In this document: in pieces, positions 10,264 through 19,650 of the stretch
Numbering within the stretch: the first letter of the stretch is position 1
Layout: each line of letters begins with the position of its first letter
NCBI RefSeq assembly: GCF_003101015.1
Contig: NZ_CP029206.1
Location: forward strand, 310,001 to 374,000
DNA: 64,000 nt
Direction: 5' to 3'
Source of the DNA: Actinobacillus porcitonsillarum
GTDB lineage: Bacteria; Pseudomonadota; Gammaproteobacteria; Enterobacterales; Pasteurellaceae
Notes under the pieces: model-generated
The model's database searches: none
The model's input: the letters and a program-made list of their open reading frames with translations, nothing else
What the model was told of the DNA's origin: nothing
Position numbers and translations under genes: made by a program

Positions 10264-10370
10264 CCCCCATACTGACGTATGGGGTTATGCATAGTGCGGT
10301 TGCTCCGCAACCTATTAGCTTGTCGCAGAGCGACAACACTATGCTTAACCTAGTACGTCAGTGCTAGGGC
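10264..10370. repeat. Compact palindromic element with imperfect terminal inverted repeats and two internal hairpins
   Basis: Left and right ends are inverted copies: ACTGACGTA at 10271-10279 pairs with its complement at 10354-10362, and GGTTATGCATAGTG (10283-10296) pairs with CACTATGCTTAACC (10337-10350) with one mismatch. Inside lie two perfect hairpins, GGTTGC/GCAACC (10298-10312) and TGTCGC/GCGACA (10321-10335). The left end has its own stem CCCCATAC/GTATGGGG (10265-10284). The whole can fold as a cloverleaf. The right end supplies the last codons and the stop of the glutaredoxin-like gene. It looks like a small non-autonomous or REP-type element. Confidence 0.6.
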
Positions 10371-10616
10371 TAACTCAGCTAAATCCAACACCACTCTCTC
10401 ATCTTCCAACACTAACGCTGGAATACCGATATAGCCATTTGCTTTGGCATCATCAAAAGCAGGGTGGCGATCACGCAATCTGAGAAAGGGTTTAAAATTT
10501 GCACCGCTTTGGGTAATATCCACCGCTTCGTAGTCCACGCCTAAACGTTGTAATTCAGCGACAAACGGGGCGGTGTCTGGGCACCAATGGGCGAAATATA
10601 AAACGGGTTTGGTCAT
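10350..10616 (-). CDS. Glutaredoxin-like thioredoxin-fold protein (CPDT motif)
   Basis: An 88-residue cytoplasmic protein with a thioredoxin-fold start: KPVLYFAHWCPDTAPFVAEL. The CPDT site has one cysteine, as in monothiol glutaredoxin-like proteins. IPALVLED carries the cis-proline. Two ATGs are possible; the one at 10616 has GGAG six bases upstream and is preferred, while the upstream ATG (10628) overlaps the agp stop as TAATG. The last residues (about LALALTY) are encoded inside the palindromic element at 10264-10370, so the C terminus may have been altered by its insertion. The function is likely thiol reduction or glutathione chemistry, not proven. Confidence 0.75.
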   Translation of the reverse strand: MTKPVLYFAHWCPDTAPFVAELQRLGVDYEAVDITQSGANFKPFLRLRDRHPAFDDAKANGYIGIPALVLEDERVVLDLAELALALTY

Positions 10617-10627
10617 CTTGAACTCCA

Positions 10628-11905
10628 TTATTTTTCCACTTTAGCCTTTAAACTGTTCTGCAAAATTTGTTGGAAGCGGTCATATTCACATAATCCTTTG
10701 CTATCCAATGAACAATCCGTTAATTCTAATCTTGCTCGATAAGGAGGTGTAGATAAATTTAACGGAGTAAGGTTTATTAGTTGTTCTGTTGTTTGATAAA
10801 CGTACTCTAAGCGAAATTTTCTCTGTCCGCTATTCTTATGTTTCCAAACTTCAAAGAATAATTTTCCACCGATTGGAATATTTTCCAATGAATTTTCCAA
10901 TTCATAAGGCTTTACATTTAATGCTGCAAGTAAAGCCACTATATTAGAGTCATGTCCCACCAGTAAAATAATTTTATTTTCGCTGTTTAATTGTTGCTGA
11001 ATAAGTTGTAAAAGTGGCTGAGAAACATTTTGTGCTAGAGCCTGATTTCCTTTAAATAAGGTTCGATAATAAGCATTTTTGATTTCGTTAATCGCTTGCC
11101 ATTTCTCTTGAGTATCGATATTCCCATGGGCAATATCAGCACTAGGTTTACCAACATAATGAGCAAGAAGTAATGCACCCACAATTTTCTTTGCGGTACT
11201 AATTGACCCTGTAATTTTTACCGATTTATTATCTTGGATACTATATTCACCAGATTTTTCGCCTAAATCACACTGATTTTTTTGGAGACAATTCGTTGAA
11301 TGGCGGTAATCAATCAGTTCACTTAATAAGGCATAATGTGGTTTCAGTTGCTGTTGTAATGCAGTTAAATCAATATTACGCTTAGCTTGTTCAATAAGCA
11401 TTTCATCTGGTTGATGAGCCACAGCATCAAAAATGGGATCTTTTTCTGTCCCCACTTCGCCTTGATGTTGTAAATTAACAGAACAACCTGAAAATGCTCC
11501 AGCAACAATAGCTTGTCCAGTTGCAACAGTACGTTGCACGCTATTAGCATAAGCCCAAATTCCTTTACCCGTTGCACAGCGTTCTGTTGTCAGTAATGCT
11601 TGTTGAGCTAGCCATTGTCCAATATATTGCCCAAAGTAAGTTTCTAAAATGGTTCCTTTAGCCGTTAAATAGCCCGAAGGTACATCCCATTTAGCCCAGG
11701 AATAAGGAGAATACTTCTCCATTTCTTTAGGATCTTTTTCTACTGGGGAACGCAATCCGTGTCGGCTAAAGATCAACACTTTATCCAGCTCATATTCATC
11801 TAATGATAAATCATTTAGCTGTTCGGCTACGACACTATTTGCCAACACAGATGTGCAGAAAATAGCGGTCAAATATGGAAATACTTTTGTAAGATAACGC
11901 TTCAT
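10628..11905 (-). CDS. agp: Periplasmic glucose-1-phosphatase (histidine acid phosphatase)
   Basis: Secreted phosphatase releasing phosphate from sugar phosphates such as glucose-1-phosphate. The N terminus (MKRYLTKVFPYLTAIFCTSV) is a signal peptide. The catalytic motif is RHGLRSP (His near residue 50), and the proton donor is in VGHDSNIVALLAAL near residue 320. YANSVQRTVATGQ, KPYELENSLENIPIGGKLFFEVW and EYVYQTTEQL match E. coli Agp closely; length about 425 against 413. E. coli Agp has RHNLRAP, so the Gly is a small difference. The start is the ATG at 11905 or the GTG one codon earlier, with AGAGG upstream. AppA-type phytase is the alternative but fits less well. Confidence 0.88.
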   Translation of the reverse strand: MKRYLTKVFPYLTAIFCTSVLANSVVAEQLNDLSLDEYELDKVLIFSRHGLRSPVEKDPKEMEKYSPYSWAKWDVPSGYLTAKGTILETYFGQYIGQWLAQQALLTTERCATGKGIWAYANSVQRTVATGQAIVAGAFSGCSVNLQHQGEVGTEKDPIFDAVAHQPDEMLIEQAKRNIDLTALQQQLKPHYALLSELIDYRHSTNCLQKNQCDLGEKSGEYSIQDNKSVKITGSISTAKKIVGALLLAHYVGKPSADIAHGNIDTQEKWQAINEIKNAYYRTLFKGNQALAQNVSQPLLQLIQQQLNSENKIILLVGHDSNIVALLAALNVKPYELENSLENIPIGGKLFFEVWKHKNSGQRKFRLEYVYQTTEQLINLTPLNLSTPPYRARLELTDCSLDSKGLCEYDRFQQILQNSLKAKVEK

Positions 11906-11928
11906 CACTAGACTAGCCTCTTTATATA

Positions 11929-12576
11929 CTATTCAGATTTCGCCGCCAATGCTGTTGGGTTTGGCGTAGGTTCTGCAATTTTAGTCAAACGGTTACGATC
12001 TGTATGATGGAACGGTTCAGGATAATTCGGGATAATCATTACCGTATCTTGTTCATAAGACCAAGTACCATCATCATTGATTTTTACCTTAATGGTATAG
12101 CTTTCAGTCGTAAAGTTCTGTTCAATAAATGGGTTTGAAATAATGCCATTTGTCAGCGAGCCGCGTACGGCTTTCACGGTAAATTCTTTCGCATCCGCTG
12201 GCGCATTACCTGTTGCCATGAGCGTTTGTCCACGAGGAATACTGAGCGTGAAAAGAATATTGCCTGTTGCAGGCTCCCATAACCAATAACCAACTTGATC
12301 GTGGAATGTTTCCACCTCATTTGGCTGCACAATACGAGTATGATAGCGTAAGCCATAAAACAGTTGAGGGCCGTTTGTTTGAGCATCAATAGGCTGTAAT
12401 TCAACATGCTCAATATAAGGATCTTTTTCTGGTCCCTCGGCTTTTGGATTAACATCTAGCCCACGCTTACCTTCCCACACGCCAGCCATTGCCGTTAAAG
12501 GACCTAAATTGGCTAAGGTGTTTACATCCGGTTCCGCTTCTGTGTAAATATCTTTTGGGTATTGATAGTCTGCCAT
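11929..12576 (-). CDS. FABP-like / heme-binding beta-barrel domain protein
   Basis: A 215-residue soluble protein without signal peptide. It has MAGVWEGKRGLD near residue 30, the GxWxGxG-type motif of the nitrobindin/THAP4-like and FABP-like beta-barrel family. HHTDRNRLTK near residue 190 would be the C-terminal strand carrying a possible heme-ligand histidine. The strand-rich middle (LFYGLRYHTRIV, VGYWLWEPATGNILFTLSIPRG) supports a barrel. The family binds heme or small lipids; which is bound here is unknown. The gene lies between agp and the GST gene in the glyQ-glyS interval. The ATG is preceded by AGAGGAAG. Confidence 0.75.
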   Translation of the reverse strand: MADYQYPKDIYTEAEPDVNTLANLGPLTAMAGVWEGKRGLDVNPKAEGPEKDPYIEHVELQPIDAQTNGPQLFYGLRYHTRIVQPNEVETFHDQVGYWLWEPATGNILFTLSIPRGQTLMATGNAPADAKEFTVKAVRGSLTNGIISNPFIEQNFTTESYTIKVKINDDGTWSYEQDTVMIIPNYPEPFHHTDRNRLTKIAEPTPNPTALAAKSE

Positions 12577-12606
12577 TTCTTCCTCTTTTGGTTCTTTTAT
12601 CTGTGC

Positions 12607-13224
12607 TTATAAAGTCGGTTTAGTTGCTTGCAATGCAGGATATTTCTCATTCATCATTGCCGCCCAAGCGGTCAGATTTGGGAAATCTTTTGCTAAATCA
12701 TAACCTGTATTATCAGGGCGGAACTGCCACCAATCAATTAAGCAAACGGCGGTTAATGTGCCGATATTTAACTCATCGCCAAATTCTGCCAGCTTTTCTT
12801 CAAGCTGTTTAAAGCTACGAATATTGCGATCCATCAACTGTTGATGGCGAGCTTTCCACCACTCATTTTCAGGGCGAAAACGGCGTTCGGTAACAATGGT
12901 TGGGGTGGTATTTTCCAAGATACCTTCAACCAATGCGTGCAAACTTAATACACGCCAACGTTTTTCATCTTTTGGAAATAATGTGGGTTGCGATCCCATT
13001 TCATCTAAATACTGGCTGATCAGAAAACTGCCAAACAGCCATTCGCCGTTTTCCATTTGTAACGCAGGAATACGCCCTAACGGATTATCCTTGTTATGTG
13101 GCGAGTCGGGGTCAAATGAATTAGTAATACGCAACATCTCCACTTGATTTTCCAGTTGATGATATTTCAATGTCGCCACCGCTTTGCGTGCGAACGAGCT
13201 CGTTGTTGAGTACCAAAGTTTCAT
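12607..13224 (-). CDS. Glutathione S-transferase family protein
   Basis: A 205-residue protein with the GST layout. The thioredoxin-like N-terminal domain is MKLWYSTTSSFARKAV with the cis-proline in NPLGRIPAL near residue 55. ENGEWLFGSFLISQYLDEMG supplies the glutathione-binding Ser-like segment. The all-helical C-terminal domain contains the N-capping-like segment LIDWWQFRPDN near residue 165. It resembles E. coli YibF-type GSTs. The substrate is unknown. GGGGAG precedes the ATG. It is the first gene after glyQ, 15 bp downstream, so it is probably cotranscribed. Confidence 0.85.
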   Translation of the reverse strand: MKLWYSTTSSFARKAVATLKYHQLENQVEMLRITNSFDPDSPHNKDNPLGRIPALQMENGEWLFGSFLISQYLDEMGSQPTLFPKDEKRWRVLSLHALVEGILENTTPTIVTERRFRPENEWWKARHQQLMDRNIRSFKQLEEKLAEFGDELNIGTLTAVCLIDWWQFRPDNTGYDLAKDFPNLTAWAAMMNEKYPALQATKPTL

Positions 13225-13239
13225 TTTCTCCCCCTTTCC

Positions 13240-14148
13240 TTATTTTTTACAACCTGGGAACCCTAACGCTTCACGGCTTGCATAGTACGCTTCCGCCACG
13301 CCTTTGGTTAAGGTGCGAATACGTAAAATGTAGCGTTGGCGTTCGGTGACAGAGATCGCTTTGCGTGCATCAAGCAAGTTGAAACTGTGTGCCGCTTTTA
13401 AGATACGCTCGTAAGCTGGCAATGGTAACGGTTTTTCTAATGCTAATAACTCTTGAGCTTCTTTTTCGTATTGATCGAAGCAGTAGAATAAGAAATCGGT
13501 ATTCGCATATTCAAAGTTGTAAGTCGATTGCTCCACTTCGTTTTGGTGGAACACATCGCCGTAAGTGGTTTTGCCAAGCGGACCGTCCGACCAAACAAGA
13601 TCGTACACGCTATCCACGCCTTGAATGTACATTGCTAAACGTTCTAAGCCGTAAGTAATTTCGCCCGTTACCGGTTTACACTCTAAACCGCCCACTTGTT
13701 GGAAGTAGGTAAATTGAGTGACTTCCATACCGTTTAGCCACACTTCCCAACCTAAGCCCCACGCGCCTAGCGTTGGGTTTTCCCAGTTGTCTTCCACAAA
13801 GCGAATGTCGTTTTGCGTTGGGTCGAAACCTAACATTTTCAGGCTGTCTAAATAGAGTTCTTGAATGTTATCCGGTGATGGTTTGATTACCACTTGGAAT
13901 TGATAATAGTGTTGTAAACGGTTCGGGTTTTCGCCATAGCGACCATCAGTCGGACGGCGTGAAGGCTGAACGTAAGCAAACGCCATCGGCTCAGGACCTA
14001 AAGCACGCAAACAAGTCATCGGGTGAGATGTCCCCGCGCCGACTTCCATATCGAATGGCTGAACTACGGTGCAACCTTGGTTTGCCCAGTAATCTTGCAG
14101 AGCTAAAATCATACCTTGGAAAGTTTTAACGTTAAATTTCGATGTCAT
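13240..14148 (-). CDS. glyQ: Glycyl-tRNA synthetase alpha subunit
   Basis: Catalytic alpha chain of the alpha2beta2 glycyl-tRNA synthetase; it forms glycyl-adenylate. The 302-residue protein matches the E. coli GlyQ length. [18 protein letters not shown] at the start, [21 protein letters not shown], and [19 protein letters not shown] are hallmark class II segments. It is the first gene of the minus-strand run towards glyS and is divergent from roxA; both promoters must lie in 14149-14357. The gap to glyS, holding five genes, is unusual. Confidence 0.96.
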   Translation of the reverse strand: MTSKFNVKTFQGMILALQDYWANQGCTVVQPFDMEVGAGTSHPMTCLRALGPEPMAFAYVQPSRRPTDGRYGENPNRLQHYYQFQVVIKPSPDNIQELYLDSLKMLGFDPTQNDIRFVEDNWENPTLGAWGLGWEVWLNGMEVTQFTYFQQVGGLECKPVTGEITYGLERLAMYIQGVDSVYDLVWSDGPLGKTTYGDVFHQNEVEQSTYNFEYANTDFLFYCFDQYEKEAQELLALEKPLPLPAYERILKAAHSFNLLDARKAISVTERQRYILRIRTLTKGVAEAYYASREALGFPGCKK

Positions 14149-14357
14149 TGTCTTTTTCCTAAAATCATTCTAAAAAATACCGCTATTATAGCCTGTAAGC
14201 GGTCGGTTTTTGTGATTTTTTTGCAAATTTTCATTTTGGTTATGCTTTTATCCACAAAAATTTGCGATCTACCCCTCATTTTTTGTAATCTTTCCGTGAA
14301 TTCTTTGTAAAACCTCGCTAGAATAAAGGTATTCATCACTCTAAGAAGGAACGCCTT

Positions 14358-15551
14358 ATGAACATTCCATTCTGTTTGCCCGAAAACATTTCTGTTCAAG
14401 ATTTTTTGCAAAATTATTGGCAAAAACGACCGCTTCTAATCCGTAATGGGTTACCACAAATTGTCGATCTCTTTGAGCCGAGCGATATTTTTGATTTGGC
14501 TTTAGAAGAAGAGGTTACTGCTCGCCTTATTCAATGCCACGATGAGCAATGGTCTGTCAAAAACAGCCCGTTTGAGCCAAGTGATTTAGAAAATCTTGCT
14601 GAACAATACTCTATTATGGTGCAAAACTTAGAGCAATGGTCACCGGAACTCGGGGCATTATGGCAAGCCTTTAGCTATATTCCACAATGGCAACGAGATG
14701 ACATTATGGTTTCTTGCTCACCAAAAGGCGGTACTGTCGGTAAACATTATGATGAATATGATGTATTCCTTGTTCAAGGCTACGGACAACGCCGTTGGCA
14801 AGTGGGCAAGTGGTGTGATCCTTCCACAGAATTTAAACCTAATCAGCCGATCCGTATTTTTGACGATATGGGCGAATTAGTAATTGATGAAGTGATGAAC
14901 CCAGGCGATGTTCTTTACGTACCTTCACGTATGGCGCATTATGGTGTGTCTGAAAGTGATAGCTTAACCTTCTCTTTCGGCTTACGTTACCCAAATGCGG
15001 CGGACTTATTGTGTAAATTCACGCAGGCGCTCGATCAACATAATGAAGCGATGGCGACATCAGAATTTAATATTCCGTTCCGTCTATCGCCAAATGAACA
15101 ACCGAATGCGTTGCTCGATCCGAAAATGGTCGCAACATTCAAACGCCAATTGATTAACTTGTTGCAAGATTCCGAGCAATTTGATGCGATTTTTACCCAC
15201 GCAGTTGCTTCTGCGGTAAGTTCTCGCCGTTATGAATTGTTGCAAACCGAAGGCGAAAATTATCCTGATGAAATCCAAGAAATTTTGGAAGAAGGCGGCT
15301 GGATTCAACAAGATGCAAACGTAAAAATTCTCTATACCGAAAATCCACAGCGCATTTACGTTAATGGCGAATGGATTGATGAGTTAAATGAAGCTGAAGC
15401 CAATTTGCTGATTCGAATTGCAAACGGCGACTCGATTTCTTGGAATAAACTGGCTTCAAAAGCCAAAGATCAAGAAGAGCTAGAATTATTGCTTGATACA
15501 CTTTGCGATTGGCTCGATTCCGGTTGGGTTATTCTAGAAGAAGCAGAATAA
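14358..15551 (+). CDS. roxA: Ribosomal protein uL16 3-hydroxylase (JmjC-type)
   Basis: 2-oxoglutarate/Fe(II) oxygenase hydroxylating an arginine of ribosomal protein L16 (E. coli YcfD/RoxA). The 397-residue protein shows the iron triad as His130 and Asp132 in GKHYDEYDVF and His194 in RMAHYGVS. QGYGQRRWQVG follows as in the family, and a winged-helix C-terminal part follows the cupin core. It starts divergently from glyQ and ends in a hairpin of two inverted uptake-signal motifs. It is a single-gene unit. Confidence 0.9.
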   Translation: MNIPFCLPENISVQDFLQNYWQKRPLLIRNGLPQIVDLFEPSDIFDLALEEEVTARLIQCHDEQWSVKNSPFEPSDLENLAEQYSIMVQNLEQWSPELGALWQAFSYIPQWQRDDIMVSCSPKGGTVGKHYDEYDVFLVQGYGQRRWQVGKWCDPSTEFKPNQPIRIFDDMGELVIDEVMNPGDVLYVPSRMAHYGVSESDSLTFSFGLRYPNAADLLCKFTQALDQHNEAMATSEFNIPFRLSPNEQPNALLDPKMVATFKRQLINLLQDSEQFDAIFTHAVASAVSSRRYELLQTEGENYPDEIQEILEEGGWIQQDANVKILYTENPQRIYVNGEWIDELNEAEANLLIRIANGDSISWNKLASKAKDQEELELLLDTLCDWLDSGWVILEEAE

Positions 15552-15557
15552 GCAATT

Positions 15558-15595
15558 TGCAAGCGGTAAGATTTTTTCTACCGCTTGCATTTTTT
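15558..15595 (+). terminator. Terminator made of inverted uptake-signal motifs after roxA
   Basis: TGCAAGCGGTA and TACCGCTTGCA form an 11-bp perfect stem followed by six T. The arms contain AAGCGGT, the core of the DNA uptake signal, seven bases after the roxA stop. Confidence 0.85.
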
Positions 15596-15646
15596 ATATC
15601 TAATACACATTGCATAAATTGCAACACAAACTCTCAATATTATCAA

Positions 15647-15675
15647 TTTACGCAACCAACCGTTTGCGTTATACT
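15647..15675 (+). promoter_or_regulatory. Predicted sigma-70 promoter of ilvC
   Basis: TTTACG (-35) and TATACT (-10) are separated by 17 bases and lie about 47 bp before the ilvC ATG. This is prediction by eye only; no IlvY-type regulator gene is adjacent. Confidence 0.45.
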
Positions 15676-15721
15676 GCGCCTAATTTAATCAAACCCTATT
15701 TTTAATCATAAGGAATAAAAA

Positions 15722-17203
15722 ATGGCTAACTATTTCAACACATTAAACTTACGTGAAAAACTTGACCAATTAGGTCGTTGTCGTTTTATGGATCGTAGCG
15801 AGTTCGCGGACGGTTGCAACTTTTTAAAAGGCAAAAAAATCGTGATCGTAGGTTGTGGTGCGCAAGGTTTAAACCAAGGTTTAAATATGCGTGATTCTGG
15901 TTTAGATATTGCTTACGCATTACGTGCAGAAGCGATTGCAGAAAAACGTGCATCATTTACTCGTGCATCTGAAAATGGTTTTAAAGTTGGCACATACCAA
16001 GAGTTAATCCCAACCGCAGATTTAGTGATTAACTTAACCCCAGATAAACAACACTCTAAAGTGGTAGCAGATGTGATGCCGTTAATGAAACAAGGCGCAG
16101 CATTCGGTTATTCACACGGTTTCAACATCGTTGAAGAAGGTGAGCAAATTCGTAAAGACATCACCGTTGTGATGACGGCACCAAAATGCCCAGGTACAGA
16201 AGTGCGTGAAGAATATAAACGTGGTTTCGGTGTGCCGACATTAATCGCAGTTCACCCTGAAAACGACCCGAAAGGCGAAGGTATGGCGATTGCAAAAGCG
16301 TGGGCAAGTGCAACAGGTGGCGACCGTGCAGGCGTGTTAGAGTCTTCATTCGTAGCAGAAGTAAAATCTGACTTAATGGGTGAGCAAACCATCCTTTGCG
16401 GTATGTTACAAGCAGGTTCTATCGTGTGCTACGACAAATTAGTGGCAGACGGTAAAGATCCGGCATATGCAAGCAAATTAATTCAATACGGCTGGGAAAC
16501 CATTACCGAAGCATTAAAACAAGGCGGTATCACATTAATGATGGATCGTCTTTCTAACTCAGCGAAAATCCGTGCCTTTGAATTAGCGGAAGAAATCAAA
16601 GCACAGTTAAACTTCTTATATTTAAAACATATGGACGACATCATCAGCGGTGAGTTCTCATCAACAATGATGGCAGACTGGGCAAACGGCGATGCAAACT
16701 TATTAAAATGGCGTGAAGAAACAGGCAAAACAGCCTTTGAAAACTCACCAAAAGCAGACGGTATCAAAATTTCTGAACAAGAATACTTTGATAACGGCGT
16801 AGTAATGGTTGCAATGGTAAAAGCAGGTGTTGAAATGGCATTTGATGCAATGGTTGCAAGCGGTATCTACGAAGAGTCTGCATACTATGAGTCATTACAC
16901 GAGCTTCCGTTAATTGCAAACACTATCGCTCGTAAACGTTTATACGAAATGAACGTAGTAATTTCAGATACAGCGGAATACGGTAACTACTTATTCTCAC
17001 ACGTTGCAACGCCAATCTTAGCTGAGAAATTAATCCCGATGTTACAAAAAGGCGATTTAGGCGAACCAACACCAACCGTTGAAATCGACAATGTGTACTT
17101 ACGTGATATTAACGATGCAATCCGCAACCACCCAGTTGAGTTAATCGGTCAAGAATTGCGTGGTTATATGACTGATATGAAACGCATCGCTGTTGGCGAC
17201 TAA
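15722..17203 (+). CDS. ilvC: Ketol-acid reductoisomerase (class II, long form)
   Basis: NADPH-dependent enzyme of valine, leucine and isoleucine synthesis, converting acetolactate or acetohydroxybutyrate to the dihydroxy acid. The 493-residue length is that of the long enterobacterial class II form with a duplicated C-terminal domain. The Rossmann motif [15 protein letters not shown] is near residue 40. Conserved acidic ligands lie in the region of [11 protein letters not shown] near residue 220. The gene stands alone; no other ilv genes and no ilvY are adjacent. Codon use is that of a highly expressed gene. It ends in an intrinsic terminator directly before the autotransporters. Confidence 0.97.
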   Translation: MANYFNTLNLREKLDQLGRCRFMDRSEFADGCNFLKGKKIVIVGCGAQGLNQGLNMRDSGLDIAYALRAEAIAEKRASFTRASENGFKVGTYQELIPTADLVINLTPDKQHSKVVADVMPLMKQGAAFGYSHGFNIVEEGEQIRKDITVVMTAPKCPGTEVREEYKRGFGVPTLIAVHPENDPKGEGMAIAKAWASATGGDRAGVLESSFVAEVKSDLMGEQTILCGMLQAGSIVCYDKLVADGKDPAYASKLIQYGWETITEALKQGGITLMMDRLSNSAKIRAFELAEEIKAQLNFLYLKHMDDIISGEFSSTMMADWANGDANLLKWREETGKTAFENSPKADGIKISEQEYFDNGVVMVAMVKAGVEMAFDAMVASGIYEESAYYESLHELPLIANTIARKRLYEMNVVISDTAEYGNYLFSHVATPILAEKLIPMLQKGDLGEPTPTVEIDNVYLRDINDAIRNHPVELIGQELRGYMTDMKRIAVGD

Positions 17204-17219
17204 TTTTTAGTGATAGAAA

Positions 17220-17247
17220 AGCCTGCTATGGAAATAGTGGGCTTTTT
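17220..17247 (+). terminator. Intrinsic terminator after ilvC
   Basis: AGCCTGCTAT and ATAGTGGGCT pair over ten bases (two G-U pairs) around GGAA and are followed by TTTTT. It separates ilvC from the first autotransporter gene. Confidence 0.8.
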
Positions 17248-17250
17248 GTG

Positions 17251-17278
17251 TTTTTTATTAAGGATATTATTGATATGA
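17251..17278 (+). repeat. 28-bp leader repeat, copy 1
   Basis: The leader from the T-run through AAGGATATTATTGATATGA just before and into the first autotransporter ATG is repeated exactly at 19623-19650. It contains the ribosome binding site AAGGA. Confidence 0.85.
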
Positions 17279-19533
17279 GAAAATTAAAATTATCTGCGGT
17301 TTATACTGCTTTAATTGCGAGTGGGTTAGCGGTCAGTTCTGCGGAAAGTTTTGCAAGAAATTGTGATCTAGACACTAATGTTATTAACCAGACTAATGCA
17401 ATATTGGACAGCTGTACCACTTCTTTTAGCTATAATGGGAAGGAAGAAACCTATCTAGTTGATTTAATGGATAGCACATTAAATGTTAGTGCAAGTAATG
17501 TAGGTTTTACATCTACGGATGAATCATTTCCACACGATATTTTTCGTGCCAATAACTCAACACTCAATATCCAAAATAGCGATGCTCATCTTAATGCTAA
17601 ATTAGGCGATATAATCCAGCTTACTAATTCAAGTAGTACGCTTAAAAACAGTAGTCTAGGAGCAAAAAATGGCGCCAATAATATTTCCCTTGAGAATAGC
17701 ACTATTACGATAAATGATGGTTGGATTTGGGGTTCTGATGATGGCGTTATCGTTGAATTATCAAAAACAGGAAATACCGTTAATTTTAATAATGTCAGTA
17801 TTCCTCGTTCTACCACGGTTTTTGGACAAATAATCAAAAGTAATGATACTGCTATTAAGGCTAAGATAAACCTAGACAATACTAAGATTCAAAGTAAATT
17901 CTTAATTCTAGCAGGCAGTAATGATGATGCGGGTCTTACCAATCCATTAAATGAGGAATACGATCTTACTGCTACAAATTATTCTAGACTATCAGGCACA
18001 ATATCCATTATTCCTGATAGTATGAGTAAAGACCCAACGATAAATCTTACTCTCAATAATTCTGAATGGACTGTTTCTACATTCACAGACACAGAAGAAA
18101 ACATAAAATACGAGAATGCCATCACAAACTTAGCTCTTAATAACGGTACTGTGAATATACAAAAAGAGACACCATTTCAAACTCTAACCATCGGTAACTT
18201 AACGGGAAGTGGTACTTTTATTGTTAATACCGATATTGCAGAGCAAAATTCAGATAAAATTGTGATTACTGGTTCGGCAGAAGGCAGCCATTCTCTTCGT
18301 GTTAAAGATACCTATAAGGAACCTAATACGTCAGATGGAAAAGTTATCTTAGTAAAAATATCTGGAAAAGGAGATGCAACCTTTGGTTTATTAAATGGCG
18401 ACTACATTAATGCTGGAGCTTACCGCTACTATTTAGGTAAAGATGGAAATGATTGGGTTCTATCTCATAAAGTGAGCCAACCAGAAAAACCTGTTGAACA
18501 ACCAAAACCAGTCGCACCAGTAGAAGAGCAGCCAGAACCGACTACACCTCCAACTTCGGAACAAACAACAGAAGTCAGCCCAACACCACCTGTTGTGCCG
18601 GTTATCCCAACGGAACAACCTGAACCAACAACGCCAGAATCTGTTGTTCCGCCAATGGTTGAAAAAGCTCTCAGTGAAAAATCCAATGCCCTTGTTTCAC
18701 TCCGCCAAGCACAACTTGCCTTAGTGGAAAGCAACCTTGAAGGCTTACATCAACGTTTAGGCGAATTGAAAAACGGCGAAAAAGGCAATGTGTGGGTGCG
18801 TAATGTGAACTCTCGCAACGATTTCGCTTCAACCCGTACTGCTAGCGATTCGCACTCATCAGGCTTTGAGCAAGATGTTCACAGCGTTCAATTAGGCGCA
18901 GATGCTGCTTTAACTGATAATATCCGCTTAGGTGGCTTTGTGGGTAATGCTCGCTCTGATGTGGATTTTGATGGCGAATATGGTTCAGGCAAAGTGAAAA
19001 CTCAATCACTCGGTCTTTACGGCACTTACCTTGCCAGCAACGGTTTCTATTGGGATAACGTGGCAAAATATGAATACGTGAAATCAGAGTCGGCAAGCAC
19101 TGGCAAACGCAAATACAATGCTTATACCCTTTCTACTGAAGTCGGACGTATTCATCAGCTAGGTCAAGGCTGGACGGTTACCCCACAAATTCAAGCAGCG
19201 TGGACAAGATTATCCAGCCAAAGCGATGAAGAACGCTTATCCGCTCTAACTGCCCGTGCCGGTGTGCGTGTGGCAAAAGCCATTGAGTTTGATGGCTGGA
19301 AACTTCAACCTTATGCGGAAGTGAATGGTATTACTACGCAAACCAACCAAAGTACGGTGCGTGTAAACCAATATCTGTTTGATGTCTCTGAAAGCAAAGG
19401 ACGTATTCAAACGGCTTTAGGTATTAACGCTGCCGTAGGCAATCATAGATTAGCCTTAGAAGGCTCTGTAACCAACGGTAAATACTTAGATCAGCCGTAT
19501 AAAGTCCAAGCGGTTTATCGTTATAGTTGGTAG
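17275..19533 (+). CDS. Autotransporter (type Va) with pertactin-like passenger, copy 1
   Basis: Outer-membrane autotransporter of 752 residues. The Sec signal peptide (about residues 1-27) ends near SAESFA. The passenger (about 28-400) is a strand-rich, Asn/Ser/Thr-rich repeat of the beta-helix type. A proline-rich linker (about 403-460, PKPVAPVEEQPEPTTPP) follows. The C-terminal 12-strand beta-barrel (about 485-752) ends in the required aromatic YRYSW. The true start is the ATG at 17275, because its leader and signal peptide align with copy 2; a nine-residue upstream extension has no ribosome site. The passenger has few cysteines and no protease triad was seen. The adhesion target is unknown. 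Its barrel is nearly identical to that of the next gene. Confidence 0.88.
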   Translation: MRKLKLSAVYTALIASGLAVSSAESFARNCDLDTNVINQTNAILDSCTTSFSYNGKEETYLVDLMDSTLNVSASNVGFTSTDESFPHDIFRANNSTLNIQNSDAHLNAKLGDIIQLTNSSSTLKNSSLGAKNGANNISLENSTITINDGWIWGSDDGVIVELSKTGNTVNFNNVSIPRSTTVFGQIIKSNDTAIKAKINLDNTKIQSKFLILAGSNDDAGLTNPLNEEYDLTATNYSRLSGTISIIPDSMSKDPTINLTLNNSEWTVSTFTDTEENIKYENAITNLALNNGTVNIQKETPFQTLTIGNLTGSGTFIVNTDIAEQNSDKIVITGSAEGSHSLRVKDTYKEPNTSDGKVILVKISGKGDATFGLLNGDYINAGAYRYYLGKDGNDWVLSHKVSQPEKPVEQPKPVAPVEEQPEPTTPPTSEQTTEVSPTPPVVPVIPTEQPEPTTPESVVPPMVEKALSEKSNALVSLRQAQLALVESNLEGLHQRLGELKNGEKGNVWVRNVNSRNDFASTRTASDSHSSGFEQDVHSVQLGADAALTDNIRLGGFVGNARSDVDFDGEYGSGKVKTQSLGLYGTYLASNGFYWDNVAKYEYVKSESASTGKRKYNAYTLSTEVGRIHQLGQGWTVTPQIQAAWTRLSSQSDEERLSALTARAGVRVAKAIEFDGWKLQPYAEVNGITTQTNQSTVRVNQYLFDVSESKGRIQTALGINAAVGNHRLALEGSVTNGKYLDQPYKVQAVYRYSW
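18481..19533 (+). repeat. 1053-bp direct repeat (linker plus barrel), copy 1
   Basis: This stretch and 21252-22304 have the same length and differ by scattered substitutions with no indel, from the proline-rich linker to the stop codon. The upstream passenger regions are far less alike. Confidence 0.85.
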
Positions 19534-19542
19534 ATCAAACGA

Positions 19543-19578
19543 TAAAGGGGCAAGATACTTTGCTAATTTGCCCCTTTA
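19543..19578 (+). terminator. Hairpin after first autotransporter
   Basis: TAAAGGGGCAA and TTGCCCCTTTA form an 11-bp perfect stem with a 14-base loop ten bases after the stop. There is no clear T-run, so termination may be partial and the second gene may be read through. Confidence 0.6.
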
Positions 19579-19622
19579 TACTAAGAAATTAAATATTTAT
19601 TCAATTACTACATAATGCCGTA

Positions 19623-19650
19623 TTTTTTATTAAGGATATTATTGATATGA
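19623..19650 (+). repeat. 28-bp leader repeat, copy 2
   Basis: Exact copy of 17251-17278, carrying the AAGGA ribosome site and ATG of the second autotransporter. Confidence 0.85.

Noticed and set aside
17248-17274. Upstream start adding nine residues to the first autotransporter
   Set aside because: The leader with AAGGA and the ATG at 17275 match the second autotransporter exactly, and the extension would spoil the signal peptide.
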